Shown here in pieces: positions 45,365 to 55,804 of a stretch of DNA of 64,000 bases. The notes under the pieces are model-generated. The model was given only the letters and a program-made list of their open reading frames with translations. It was not told the DNA's origin and searched no databases. The stretch's first letter is position 1. The number at the start of each line of letters is the position of its first letter. The stretch is from Gigaspora rosea (lineage: Eukaryota; Glomeromycota; Glomeromycetes; Diversisporales; Gigasporaceae). A program made the translations under genes and the position numbers. The stretch lies in assembly GCA_003550325.1 (NCBI GenBank), contig QKWP01000649.1, forward strand, positions 1-64,000, in the 5' to 3' direction.

Positions 45365-45691
45365 AGTCCTAAGTAAGGAGGTAGAGAAGATCTAATGGTC
45401 TACCAAAATAAGGTTGTACTGGGGTCAGAACGAACCTTATAAGGCAATATAGGTAACAATGTGGCCTTGGCGCAAGTTACTGAAGACCATAATAGTTATA
45501 TAATATGGAACATATTCTTGTAAGTAGTTGGCAATTTCTGCGAGGGTAAAGTAGCCCTAATATCGGTGGCTATTGAGAATAATTCTAGAAAAGCCGTAAT
45601 ATATATTGGTTTATAGGTAAAATAGTAATAGGAGAAGTATGGGTTAGAAAGTTTAAATAGGCTGGTCCCATAGTTGGTTTGCAGGTATGAC
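45365..45691. other. GC-balanced island, fragment of an unknown older sequence
   Basis: Unlike the flanks it has many mixed-composition words (TGGCCTTGGCGCAAGTTACT, GTAGCCCTAATATCGGTGGC). It continues beyond the following insertion at 47580-47665 (TTTTGGGCGGACTACTTAAA, AAAGTGCACGTGTGGCTAG). Frames in all directions are interrupted. Possibly a dead gene or transposon piece; I cannot identify it. Confidence 0.35.
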
Positions 45692-47579
45692 CAGTGTTGT
45701 TATTGGACATGTCCAATTGGACACGTCCAATTGGACAGGGCTAATTGGGCATAAGGCTAAAAAGGCTAATAAATTTGGATTGGACTTTATAAGTCCAATT
45801 GGCCTTAAGTAAAAAAAATGCTAACTCTAATAATATAATACTAAAAAAGATATTAAAAATATAAATACTATAATTAATTAAAGCAATTCTTGCTAATAAT
45901 TTACTAAATAAATTAAGATAATAAAATTTGAATCAAGCAGACAAGTTTATCACAATAATAAATCTACTTTCTAGTTAAAACTTTTTTTTATTAATTAAAA
46001 ATTGAGCTCTAATCTATTAATTTATGTACTTAAAAGAAACTTAAATCAATATAATAAAAATTTAAATGAGAAATTAATTAGTATATTATATTATTTGATA
46101 ATATTTAGTTAATTAAATAAAAAAGCTTCTAAAAATACTTAATTGAAGAGTTTTTAAAGTTATTAATATATATGGCTTATTTAAATACAATATTGCTTTA
46201 AAATTTCATTAATATTGTAGCTATAGAATATAAAGTTTAAATACAGAATTTAAGTTTTATTATATTTAGTGCATTGTATACCTTGAAATATTATATTTTA
46301 CAGATCATAATTTAAAATAAAATTTATATTTTCTAATTAACTTCTAACCTTCTAAAACCAACAAATACTTGTTTATTATAACTTTAAAATGAACCCTAAC
46401 CCTAACCCCTAACCCTAAAAAATGCATCCCAAAAAAATTTAATTTTTAAGATTTTATATTATAATTTCATTTTAATCTGCTACATTAAATATTATTTTGT
46501 TTCTAGTATATGCTTTATAATATTACATATTACTCTGTTTCTGGTATATGTGCTATAAGCCAAAAACAAATACTTATATATAAAAATATTACTTTCAACT
46601 TTTACTAATATGTATATTTTGAGTGAAAAAAGAATGATTACTTTTATTTTCTATTTTTATATATACAAGATTGACTGCAAATTAATTATTTTATAATTAT
46701 CAAGTTATATAATATAAACTTCTTTTAACTTATTCAAAATTATTTATTTTTATGTATAATAACTAATATTATATACACAATATTAATTAAATTGATTATT
46801 TTCTATTCTACTTCTATGTTACTATCTAATTAATTCTACAGGGGTATACAACTAAACTATATAACCACAAGAAACAAATTTTTATCAAGGGTTGCTCTAT
46901 AAATAATATATTCTAAATACTATTTCTTTTTATTAAACAATTTTTACTATATTATTATTTATATATTTTGTTAATAGGATATATATACAGTTAACTCTCT
47001 CTATTCTATTAAAAATGTTCTTTAAGGATTTTTATATGTAAAAAGTTTTTTAGATTTGGTTCTCAAAGAGTTATTATTAGCTAATTTGAACTCTATAATA
47101 ATAAATTTACAAATGTTCTAGAAGAATTTGTTTGGTTTAAAAAGAATTTAATAGTGTTTGGATTAAAAAGGGTTGATCTGTATATATAATAACAATTTGA
47201 TATTAATATTTATAAGCCAAATGTTCTTGATTTAAGACTCTAATAGTTGATTATATAATCTTAAAGATAGTTTGTGCTTTTTTCAAAGCTTATTTTCACA
47301 AGTTTATATAAAAATTATATATTTTAAATAGTCTGTGCAAAGTATTTTTATTACAAATATATATATATTATTAATTATAAAGATATTTATTGAACAAGAT
47401 ATATATGTCCAATTAGCCCTAGCCTTTATGTCCAATTGGACATATGGCTAATTGGTCAATTGGACATGTGGACAACAACTAAGCTTAATTGGCCATTTGT
47501 CAATTAGCCATATGTCCAATTGGACATGAGGGCTAGAGCTAGTGATTTTTTATTGGACTTAAGGCTAGTAACAACACTG
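45692..47579. mobile_element. 1.89 kb hAT-like element with TGTCCAATTGGACA motifs
   Basis: CAGTGTTGTTA(T/C) ends with GGTATGAC duplicated exactly (8 bp), the hAT hallmark. The palindrome TGTCCAATTGGACA and GGCTAATTGG variants are clustered within 130 bp of the left end and 190 bp of the right end. The AT-rich middle (45800-47380) has no reading frame worth naming, a telomere-like AACCCTAACCCTAACCCCTA at 46387-46418, and a nested TA element. Non-autonomous. Confidence 0.85.
46991..47178. mobile_element. Decayed TA-flanked MITE, CAGTTAACTCTC type
   Basis: CAGTTAACTCTCTCTATTCT at the left, inverted CAGATCAACCCTTTTTAATC at the right, TA at both edges. Relative of 1158-1341. Confidence 0.45.
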
Positions 47580-47665
47580 GGTATGACAGCTAGTGTAGAA
47601 CTTTTGGGCGGACTACTTAAATTAGGCACCAAAAGTGCACGTGTGGCTAGTTGTACACTCATTTA

Positions 47666-48111
47666 AATAACAAAGATTACAAATATTCAATAAAACTATC
47701 AGCCAAAGTAGATGGCTATTAAACCAAAAAAAAAATATATATATATATATAATTTCTATAAAGTATTCTGTTATAATCTAAGTCACAAATATGGTAAATA
47801 CAATGGTAAGATTTTATTATGTTTTACTTATTAATTACTATATTAAATTCTGCTACTCTAATCACTATATTTTATGATTAAGGTGGAGTTAGCTCACATT
47901 GAAATAATCATAAATTCTAAAAAAAAATTAGCTACAAAACTTACCCATTATTCCTAGAGACAATAAATATGTTTAGGTTAAATTAGTTGTATTTGAAATT
48001 ATTGTAACTTCAATAATAAAATACTATAAAAATTCTTTTACAAAATCTACCATTTGATAACTAAAAATTTTATACAAAGCATATCTACTCTGGCTATATA
48101 AAATTCTGTAA
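47666..48111. other. AT-rich DNA with (TA)n tract
   Basis: ATATATATATATATAT at about 47733-47750. Otherwise nothing. Confidence 0.45.
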
Positions 48112-50060
48112 GACTATACAAAGTTAATTTTTGTTTTGTATAACCCACCAATCCAATTTTTCAAACAAAAAATTTAAAATTTCAATTGTGCAAATTATTT
48201 ATTTTTGCTATTTAATTTTGTTCTCTGGCATTGCTTAATGGTAAACTTAATTTTCTGGAATTACCTATGATTACATGTTATGCAAACTAAAAAATCAATT
48301 TTGCATAACTTTAGATATAAATATGAGCATATTACTTTACAATAAATTAAAAAAAATTCAATTTGACAACTGAAATTTTGGAATGCCATGCAAAATGAAA
48401 AATTAACTTTGCATGGCCTAATATTTATTTTATTTTTTGGCAACCATAGTGTAGTTAGGGTTTAGCCTGCATTACAATTGTCTTTATTTATCTGAAGGGA
48501 TTTTTTTTAAATTCCAATTGTGCCAATTGTTTGATTTTTACATTTATTTTTTCTATTTTCTCATTTGGTATCATCCAATAGAAACTTTATTTTCTGTAAT
48601 TGCCTAATATAATTGACTGAAAAATATAAATGCAGATAAAAAAAGAAAAAAAAATTCAAAAAATTGAAAAAATGTATTAGTGGATAATGCAAAATGAAAA
48701 ATCAACTTTGGGTGGTCTTAGAATTATAGTAAAAAAATTCTGTTACAACTATTCAATGCATAATACACATTGAAATTTGAGATTGCATTGAAAGCTAATT
48801 ATTCTTTTTTTAGATCCCAATTGTGTAAATTGATCAACTTTTGATATTTATTTTTTTCATTATTCTTATCTAGCATTATCTAATGAAACCTAATTATTCG
48901 ATAGGACTGATAAAAAAATTTGACTGCTGATCCAATTTTTTTCATTCCTTGCTATTAAAAATAAAAAATTAACCTTGTATAACTTAGTAGACATAAACAT
49001 TATTCTATCAATTTTCTGTAAACTAAAAAGAAAAAAAAAATATAACCAACCAACCTAAGTTTAATGTTAACTAAGTTATACAATATTAATTTTTTTTCTT
49101 TTTGTATAGCAAAAAATCAAAAAATTGGATCAGTTATTTTGTTCATTAATCCTATCAGATAATTACAGGAAAATTAAGAACTTCATTGGTAACATTAGAT
49201 GAGAATAGTAAAAAGAAAATATCAAAAATCAAATTGTACAATTTGTATCTAAATAAAAAAAAATTAAAAAATTAAAAAAATGGGTCAGTGGGTAATGCAA
49301 AACAAAAAATCAACTTTGTGTTCGTGTTTGCATTAAAAAGTTGACTAATTGTGTCAATTGTTCTAATATTATTATCTGGTATGATTCAATGGAGACCTAA
49401 TTTCCTATAATTGTTTAATAAGACTAACAGAAAAATACAACTGCTGACCCAATTTTTTGATTCTTTGCTATGCAAAATGAAAAATTAACCTTGCATAACC
49501 TTAGCGGACATGAACCTTATTCTATGAATTTACAGTAAATTAAAGGTATGGAGTACAAATTGCAAATTATATATTAAATTCATGGTATTGATTTTATTTT
49601 GTAAACTTTTTTCAAAAAACCATTTTTGAACTATTTAATAAAACTATAAAACAGGCTTTTCTGATTTTAAAATAGTAAATTTATTAAAATTGGTTGAATA
49701 TTTGCCAAATTATAACATATTTAAAGTTGGGGTTGCATTGAAAACTGGTTTTTTCTTTTTTTTTTTTGATCCAAATTGTGCCAATTGCTTGATTTTTGAC
49801 ATTTATTTTTCCGCTATTATCATCTGGATGGAAACCTTAATTTCCCATAATCGTTCAATAAGGCTAATGGGAAAAATATGACTGCTGACCCAATTCTTTA
49901 ATTCTTTCTATGCAAAATGAAAAATTAACCTTGCATAATCTAAGTAAACATGAACATTATTCTATTAATTAAAAAGGCAAAAAAAAAACTTGACTAACCA
50001 ACCTAAGTTTTAAGATTCCATGCAATGCCAAACGAAAAATCAACTTTGAATAGCTTATAT
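48112..50060. repeat. Cluster of decayed AGGCCACGCAAAGTT-type MITEs
   Basis: CAAAATGAAAAATTAACTTTGC and its complement recur near 48120, 48290, 48395, 48690, 48965, 49090, 49300, 49480, 49915 and 50030. Between them CAATTGTG(C/T)CAATTG and AATTTTCTGTAATTGCCTAAT-type words repeat. The best copy is 48112-48420 (ends TACAAAGTTAATTTTTGTTT / TTAGGCCATGCAAAGTTAAT). Nearly all CpG of the good copies (27000, 59720) are TG/CA here. Confidence 0.65.
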
Positions 50061-50499
50061 TTGAGTTCGTTTGCATTGAATAATTATTTCTTTCGTAAAA
50101 AATTCTGGTTAAGGCACTGTTAAGGCTTAGCTTGCATTAGAACTATTATGCTTCTATCGTAAGTTACTCTAATATCTACAAAGTGCTATAACGAATCATG
50201 TCAATTTTTAAAAAATCATAGATGACAATTGAAGACGTGAATAAGAATAACAGGTCGTTTTCTCACATTTAAATTTTCATGCATTGATCATGTTACGTCA
50301 TCAATTATGCAAATGATAAATACCGTAACAATTACAATTTCAATAAATCAGCGATGGTCACTAACCTTGTAAAACAAGTACTATAAATGCTGATTAATTA
50401 CAATTTCGAAAAAGTTAGCAGTATAAAAACTGCTTGATCAATTAATCGAATTATAATAATCGAAATTATAATGTAATCATCATTTCAAAAACGTTAAAG

Positions 50500-50680
50500 C
50501 ATGCAAACTCATAATTCTCACAGTTCTTAGTTGCAGCCAATCAAAAGCGCACAAACCCAAAATTCGCACAGTTTTTGGTTACAGCCAATAAACTGTACGA
50601 ACTCTGAATTAGAAAATAAAAAAATAAAGTAGAAAGATGCATGAACTTTGAATTAGATTATAAATAAATAGAAGATTAAA
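50500..50680. repeat. Minisatellite, CACAGTTCTTGGTTGCAGCC unit
   Basis: TTCTCACAGTTCTTAGTTGC-AGCCAATCAAAAGCGCACAAAC and TTCGCACAGTTTTTGGTTAC-AGCCAATAAA, then two GAACTCTGAATTAGA/GAACTTTGAATTAGA copies. The same composite is at 54780-54950. Confidence 0.65.
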
Positions 50681-51025
50681 GTATACATAAGAACTGTGCA
50701 AAGATCGATTATTTAAGTCAAGTGTGAGTTATGACATTTATCATGCAAAATTTTTGAATATAACAATCGTTATGTATCCTTAATTTACAATAACTTAATT
50801 AATTATACATATCGATTAATTAGGAAAGTACGCAATAGTTTGATTAAATGTCATAATAGTAACCAATTTGGAGGTCGTAATTTTTAAATTGGTTACTAAT
50901 AAATTTATAAATTAAAAATAGCCCTATGCGTTGACGATAGTCACGCTAGGATTATTATCGCGAGGATAACCTGATTTGTGGCTTATATGAAATTGAGGCT
51001 TATATGAAAAAGGTAATAACATATG
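50681..51025. other. AT-rich spacer, nothing seen
   Basis: No supportable feature up to the Tc1 element. Confidence 0.4.
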
Positions 51026-52374
51026 CAGTGCCCGGAAGTGGATCGCCGGAAATTTTATATGTAATACATAGGGGTCGAATTTATATGCGATCTTTATTTA
51101 TTGTATTTTATTAATATAATTACATTAATTATATAAAATAAAAATTATCATTTTAGAATTATATTTTAAAAAAAAAAACTGCAAGTTTTAATATTTCGAA
51201 TGCCATCTCTTGGCTTTATAAACCGCCATTGTTCAACCTTGCATACTATAGATTAGTGAACGAAGATATTCAATTGAAATCTTATTCCATTCTTCTGTTA
51301 TATATTTAACTAATTCTTCTCGCTTTTCAGGCATTGGTCTTTTGTTACGCACCGCTGAATCAAGATGTTCCCAAAGATTTTCAATAGGATTTAGGTCAGG
51401 ACTATAGGGCGCCCAATCTAACATGTTAAAGTCATGCGATTTCATCCACCATTCTGAATATTCGGACATATGGACAGAAGCCAAATCTTGCTGGAATATT
51501 AATTCTATCTCATTTGGATATTTTTCTAACAAAGAATTTGCCCAAGGAATAAAATGGTTCGCGAGTACATTAATATAACTATCCGAATTCATATTACCTT
51601 TACTTCAACCAACGGTCCAACGCCCCACCAAGAAAAACATCCCCAAAACATTACGGAGCCACCACCAAACTTCACAGTTGGATTTACACATTCTTTGTGA
51701 TATTTTTCATTAACTCGACGCCAAGTTCTTGCACGACCGTCCGATTTGTGAAGACAAAATCTTGACTCGTCAGAAAAAACGACCATTTGCCATTTGTTGG
51801 CCCATTTTAAATGCTCACGACACCACTTTTTTCATACCCGTGCTTTTCTTTCGTTCAAAAAAGGTTTTTTACAGGCTACACAGTTTTTCCAACCTAAGTC
51901 ATGGAAATACTTTCGGGTGGTTCTGTCAGTAAGTGTTGTTCCGAGTTGAAGATTTAGCTCATTAGTGATGACGGCCAGCGGTGCTCCACGATTTGTATTT
52001 GCAATACGGACTAAAGCGCGTTTATCACGCTCAGAAAGAACTTTGTGGGGGCCAGGGCGTTTGTTTGGGTGTTCGGAACCTGTTTCTTCATACCGTTTAA
52101 CAGTGTTATACACCGTTGACTTCGGGAAACTGAGAGCTTGGGCAATATGAAGTGGCTTAAAACCACACAGGTAAGCGCCGATAATACGGCTTCGTTGATC
52201 TTGACTGAGCTCTTTGCGGGGGGTTTTTTTTCTCATAAAAAAAAAATAGTTGTACTTTTCAAAAAAAAAACAAATTACGTGCAACGAATATGTATATAAA
52301 AAAAAATTGACAAAAAAAGATTATCGTATTATATCTTACCTATAAAATTTCCGGTGATACACTTCCGGGCACTG
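51026..52374 (-). mobile_element. Tc1-like DNA transposon, 1349 bp, full length
   Basis: 33 bp terminal inverted repeats starting CAGTGCCCGGAAGTG(G/T)ATC(G/A)CC, two mismatches, at 51026-51058 and 52342-52374. TA abuts the right end; at the left TA is two bases away (TATG). A single minus-strand transposase gene fills the inside. Length and structure are standard for Tc1. High CpG content compared with the 34-50 kb region suggests it is relatively recent. Confidence 0.9.
51233..52236 (-). pseudogene. Tc1-like DD34E transposase, inactivated
   Basis: From ATG at 52236: MRKKTPRKELSQDQRSR with two helix-turn-helix units (HIAQALSFPKSTVYNTVKRY; EHPNKRPGPHKVLSERDK), then the catalytic core: Asp in FSDESRF, Asp in FQQDLASVH, and Glu in LNPIENLWEHLD exactly 34 residues later (DD34E), end SLIYSMQG. 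Two lesions: an in-frame TGA right after LNERKARV (about 51832-51834), and a one-base loss in the A-run after LVEVK (about 51600), which puts NMNSDSYINVL in another frame. All catalytic residues survive. Length about 334 residues, normal for Tc1. It would cut and paste the element at TA sites. The copy cannot make full protein itself, but its ends could be mobilised by a relative. Confidence 0.9.
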
Positions 52375-52625
52375 TATGATTTTATGCAATAGAAATTATA
52401 GATGCATGTGATAGATTATAGATACGCAGAGATTATAAAGATACATGTGAGAGTAAATGGTGAATCTCAGTGCTTTCTTTCTTCGCTTGTCTTGTCACTT
52501 GTTCTCTTTGTGCCCGATTATGATCTGGCTCCCATCCCTCCCGCCCTCTCTCATTCATTGCACCTAGCACCTAACGCCCTGCCTGTTGTCATGTGTAACA
52601 AGTTGAATGCGCCGCACCATAGCGT

Positions 52626-53706
52626 AGGGATGTTACGGTCCGGCAAGGACCGCGGTCTGAACCAGTCTTTTGGAACAGTCTAAGCGGTCTACGGTCCATA
52701 CATTGGGACCAGTCCGTCCGTAATATATATTTTATGCATTACTTTAAATACATAACTATGCGATTGAGGCTAAATCAAACTTGTTCTAAAATAATATTGC
52801 AAGCACATTCTTCAGTCGAAATCGATTTACTGGAATTGGTTTTCGTGTATAACCTTTAATTTCTAAAAACTGAATTAAGGTTAAAAAATTTACTGGTTCC
52901 TGACAACCCAAACAGGATAATTTCTATATCCGTTTCTACTTTAAGATTATCTTTTTATTACAAGTAATTATACTTTTACATTTTATTTATTATATAAAAA
53001 AACATTATACTGTATAATAATATAGTTCATTCGAAATCTCAATTCCGTGTTACGATAGTCAAAATTCTCCAATCCTATTGGCTGCAGGTAGACCGGTCCT
53101 TGAACCGGACTAAAATAGGACCGGTCCATGGACCGGTTTATGAAATTTGGTCCGGTTTGTGGTCTGCTGCTCGGACCAGGTCTTTTGAACCGAGACCAGA
53201 CCAAGACGGACCGTAACATTAGGGTGGGGCCTCAACTAATTAAATCAAACATTAGTTAGGGTAATATATAAAGATCATTAATTTCGGATTTTTTATAGGC
53301 CATATATTTAAATATTAAATTAAATTACATTTATTAGCATAACTATTAAACAAAAGTATATATAATTTTTTTTAACTTGAAGCTCTCAACTAGCTCTACA
53401 TGGTAATAGAGCTATTTTTCAAATAATTTTTTAAAAAAATTTCGTAAAAATCAATTAATTTTTTAACGTTTAATATTGAAAAAAGTAGCTCTATTAACAT
53501 GTAGAGCTAGTTGAGAGCTTCAAGTTAAAAAAAAATTATATACACTTTCATTAGATATTTGTGCTAATAAATGTAAATTTAATTTTATAATTATTTTGAT
53601 TAGCGATAATATCGAAATTTAACCATTAATAAATCCGAAATTAATGATATTACCCCAACTATGTTTGATTTTATTAGTTGAGGCCCCACCCTACCGTAAC
53701 ATCCCT
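52626..53706. mobile_element. Mutator-like MITE, AGGGATGTTACGGTCC ends, with insertion
   Basis: AGGGATGTTACGGTCC pairs exactly with GGACCGTAACATCCCT when the 53220-53693 insertion and one duplication are removed. ACCATAGCGT is duplicated exactly (10 bp). GGACCGGTCC, GGACCAGTCC and CGGTCCGG motifs recur near both ends. Same family as 34886-35233. Before the insertion its length was about 600 bp. Confidence 0.85.
53220..53693. mobile_element. 474 bp hairpin MITE nested in the previous element
   Basis: TAGGGTGGGGCCTCAACTAAT at both ends (inverted), about 70 bp of good arm and further pairing through AGCTCTCAACTAGCTCTACA to the centre near 53450. CCGTAACAT duplicated exactly (9 bp) from the host element's end. 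Mutator-type duplication length. Confidence 0.85.
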
Positions 53707-53950
53707 ACCATAGCGTGGGCTCGAACTCGTTGATGTTGTCATGTGAACCAAGTTGAATGCGCCGCATAATAGCATGGACTCGAACTCTTTGATGTTGTCA
53801 TGTGAACCGAGTTGAATGCGTTGATGTTGTCATGTGTACCGAGTTGAATGCGCCGCACCATAGCGTGGGCTCGAACTCGCTGTTATAAAAATTGATGTTG
53901 TATGTAATGAGTTGAATGTGCCACCATAAGTGTGGGCTTGGACTCGCAAA

Positions 53951-54779
53951 AAAAAAAGAAGATACGCCATACCTTATCCTCAATTATACTTCGTCACATG
54001 AAATATCACGTGTGCATAGAGTTGTTATGAGCACAGTATACGTAGAGTTGTGAAGAGAAAGTGATGGATTAGAGCACTACTCCCATTATGTATCTTCATA
54101 ATCTCTAATAAATAGAGTGTTTAATATGAAATCCGAGCGAGAATAATTATGTGACGACTTTAGTCGATCCCAAATTTGACAATCATGCGGACGATCAAGA
54201 AATGTCGCAATTGTTACATTTATTGAGAATTATCGTAATACAGGTTACAGATTTTGGATTATATCACAATTTACTGGTAAAAAAATCAAAAACGTTTAAT
54301 CGGCGAACTTAGAATTAGTGGTAAAGAAAGAAGAATTATGTCCCAAAAATTCACCAATGATCATTGTTATTGCCGCAGCATCCAATCAATTAATCAATAA
54401 ATTATATTCTGCAATCGTGATATCGATTGCTAGTGAATTTTGGAGTGGCTGCTCTGGCAAGCTTATAGACATCAGATATACAATTAAATTTTATAAGCAA
54501 TCAGGTTTTAAATTATCTAATTTTCCTCAATCGCCATTTGTATCTATTTACTGTAAATACATGCACCTTCTTGTGATATATGCGGTTCATATCATCTTTA
54601 GTTAGTGCAATTCCGAAAGACAATAATAAAAAAAGATAGTGATTGTCTGTACTTTAATCGAGACAAAAACCTGTTAAAGTGATGTTTGGTTAAACAATTC
54701 TCATACAATAGATAAATAATCATATGAAGTATTTAAAAAAGAAATATCCAATCAAAAGCACAGATTTGTACAAAAATAC
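53951..54779. other. Noncoding or unrecognised; CpG-rich
   Basis: A plus-strand frame at 54318-54605 (95 residues, starting MVKKEELCPKNSP) has no motif I recognise and no convincing splice context. Left as unassigned. Confidence 0.3.
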
Positions 54780-54950
54780 TTCACACGCCGCTTAGCCACG
54801 TACTCCATCCTTTGTAAAACGCACAACCAAAAATTCCCACAGCTCTTATTTACAGCCAATTAAAATGTTAAAGCGCACAGATCCAAATTCCATAGTTCTT
54901 GGTTGCAGCCAATCAAAAACGTCAAAATGTACAAACTTTGAATTAGATGG
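54780..54950. repeat. Second minisatellite copy, CACAGCTCTTATTTACAGCC type
   Basis: TTCCCACAGCTCTTATTTAC-AGCCAATTAAAA, TTCCATAGTTCTTGGTTGCA-GCCAATCAAAAACG and AACTTTGAATTAGATGG match the array at 50500-50680 in order. Confidence 0.6.
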
Positions 54951-55804
54951 TAAAGATGATACGCATCACTCCGTTCCTGGTATACGTACGTACGTGCATC
55001 ATCTCCGTTTCTGGTATAATGCCCACGGCAGCATTCATGCACATCAGCCGATTGAAGATTTATATCAATAACTTCATTGTTTTACCAAGTACATTGGGTA
55101 TATTTGTACTTGTTATGAAAAATTAGATTCTTATTAGACGTAATATATTATTTAAATGCAATATTCTGTAAGTTCATCAGCTTCCCTAGATAATCGAGGT
55201 TTTTTTTTGTCAAGGTCGAATTGAATTTTAACTTAATGGGAGATTAGAACAATAATTATGCAATGACCTGTTTCACTGATTGTATAAGATAGATTTGATA
55301 TAGATTCTGATAAACGCGAATTATACAGGTATCACAAAATGATATCTTAGAAATATATAATAAACGTTATTTTTATTGCGGTAATAAATTTTTTTTTACA
55401 AATTTTGAAATTTTAAGTTACAAAGCAGAATTTTATTTTTTTTTATAAAAAACTATCAAAACTTTTGTTTATTAAACTATCGCCCAATCTACTAAAGCGA
55501 TGGTATATATTTTTTGAATAACCCGGGTCATTTGACCTATCACGTGATCATGTGATCTGTGTGACTTGAATCAACCCGAGACAACAGAGATAGCTATTGA
55601 AACAGCAACATGTAATTTATCAACTTTACCAGAGCGCGATGATCGAAAGAGTACCCAAATATTGCCCAATCATATAATGCGAACAACAAGCTTTGAGTAT
55701 ACTTATGTAATTATATAATAGATCAAAATAATCTATAATAAAATAAATAATAATAAATTTTATTTTTAATATTAATTTAAATTTTTATTATAATTATAAA
55801 TAAA
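54951..55804. other. AT-rich spacer, nothing certain
   Basis: GTACGTACGTGCAT at about 54983 and an AACCCGGGTC / CAACCCGAG pair near 55525-55580. No gene established. The stretch near 55590-55660 could contain a first exon of the next gene, which I cannot prove. Confidence 0.3.

Larger units (their letters stand above)
52580..53950. repeat. Minisatellite GTTGATGTTGTCATGTGAAC, interrupted by nested elements
   Basis: Unit about 60 bp: TGTTGTCATGTG(A/T)ACC(G/A)AGTT, GAATGCGCCGCACCATAGCG, TGGGCTCGAACTCG. Copies at 52580-52625 and 53717-53950 are one array split by the 52626-53706 element. The last copies are shortened (53805-53850) or decayed (53890-53950). CpG-rich. Confidence 0.75.

Noticed and set aside
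45365..45691. Coding gene in the GC-balanced island
   Set aside because: All six frames are interrupted and no motif is visible.
46387..46418. Chromosome end
   Set aside because: The CCCTAA tracts are short, internal, in both orientations and embedded in elements, so not a telomere.
51729..52150. Plus-strand frames opposite the Tc1 transposase
   Set aside because: Antisense shadows of a clear transposase gene.
54318..54605. 95-residue plus-strand frame
   Set aside because: Mixed-composition text but no domain, no splice context and no start signal I can defend.
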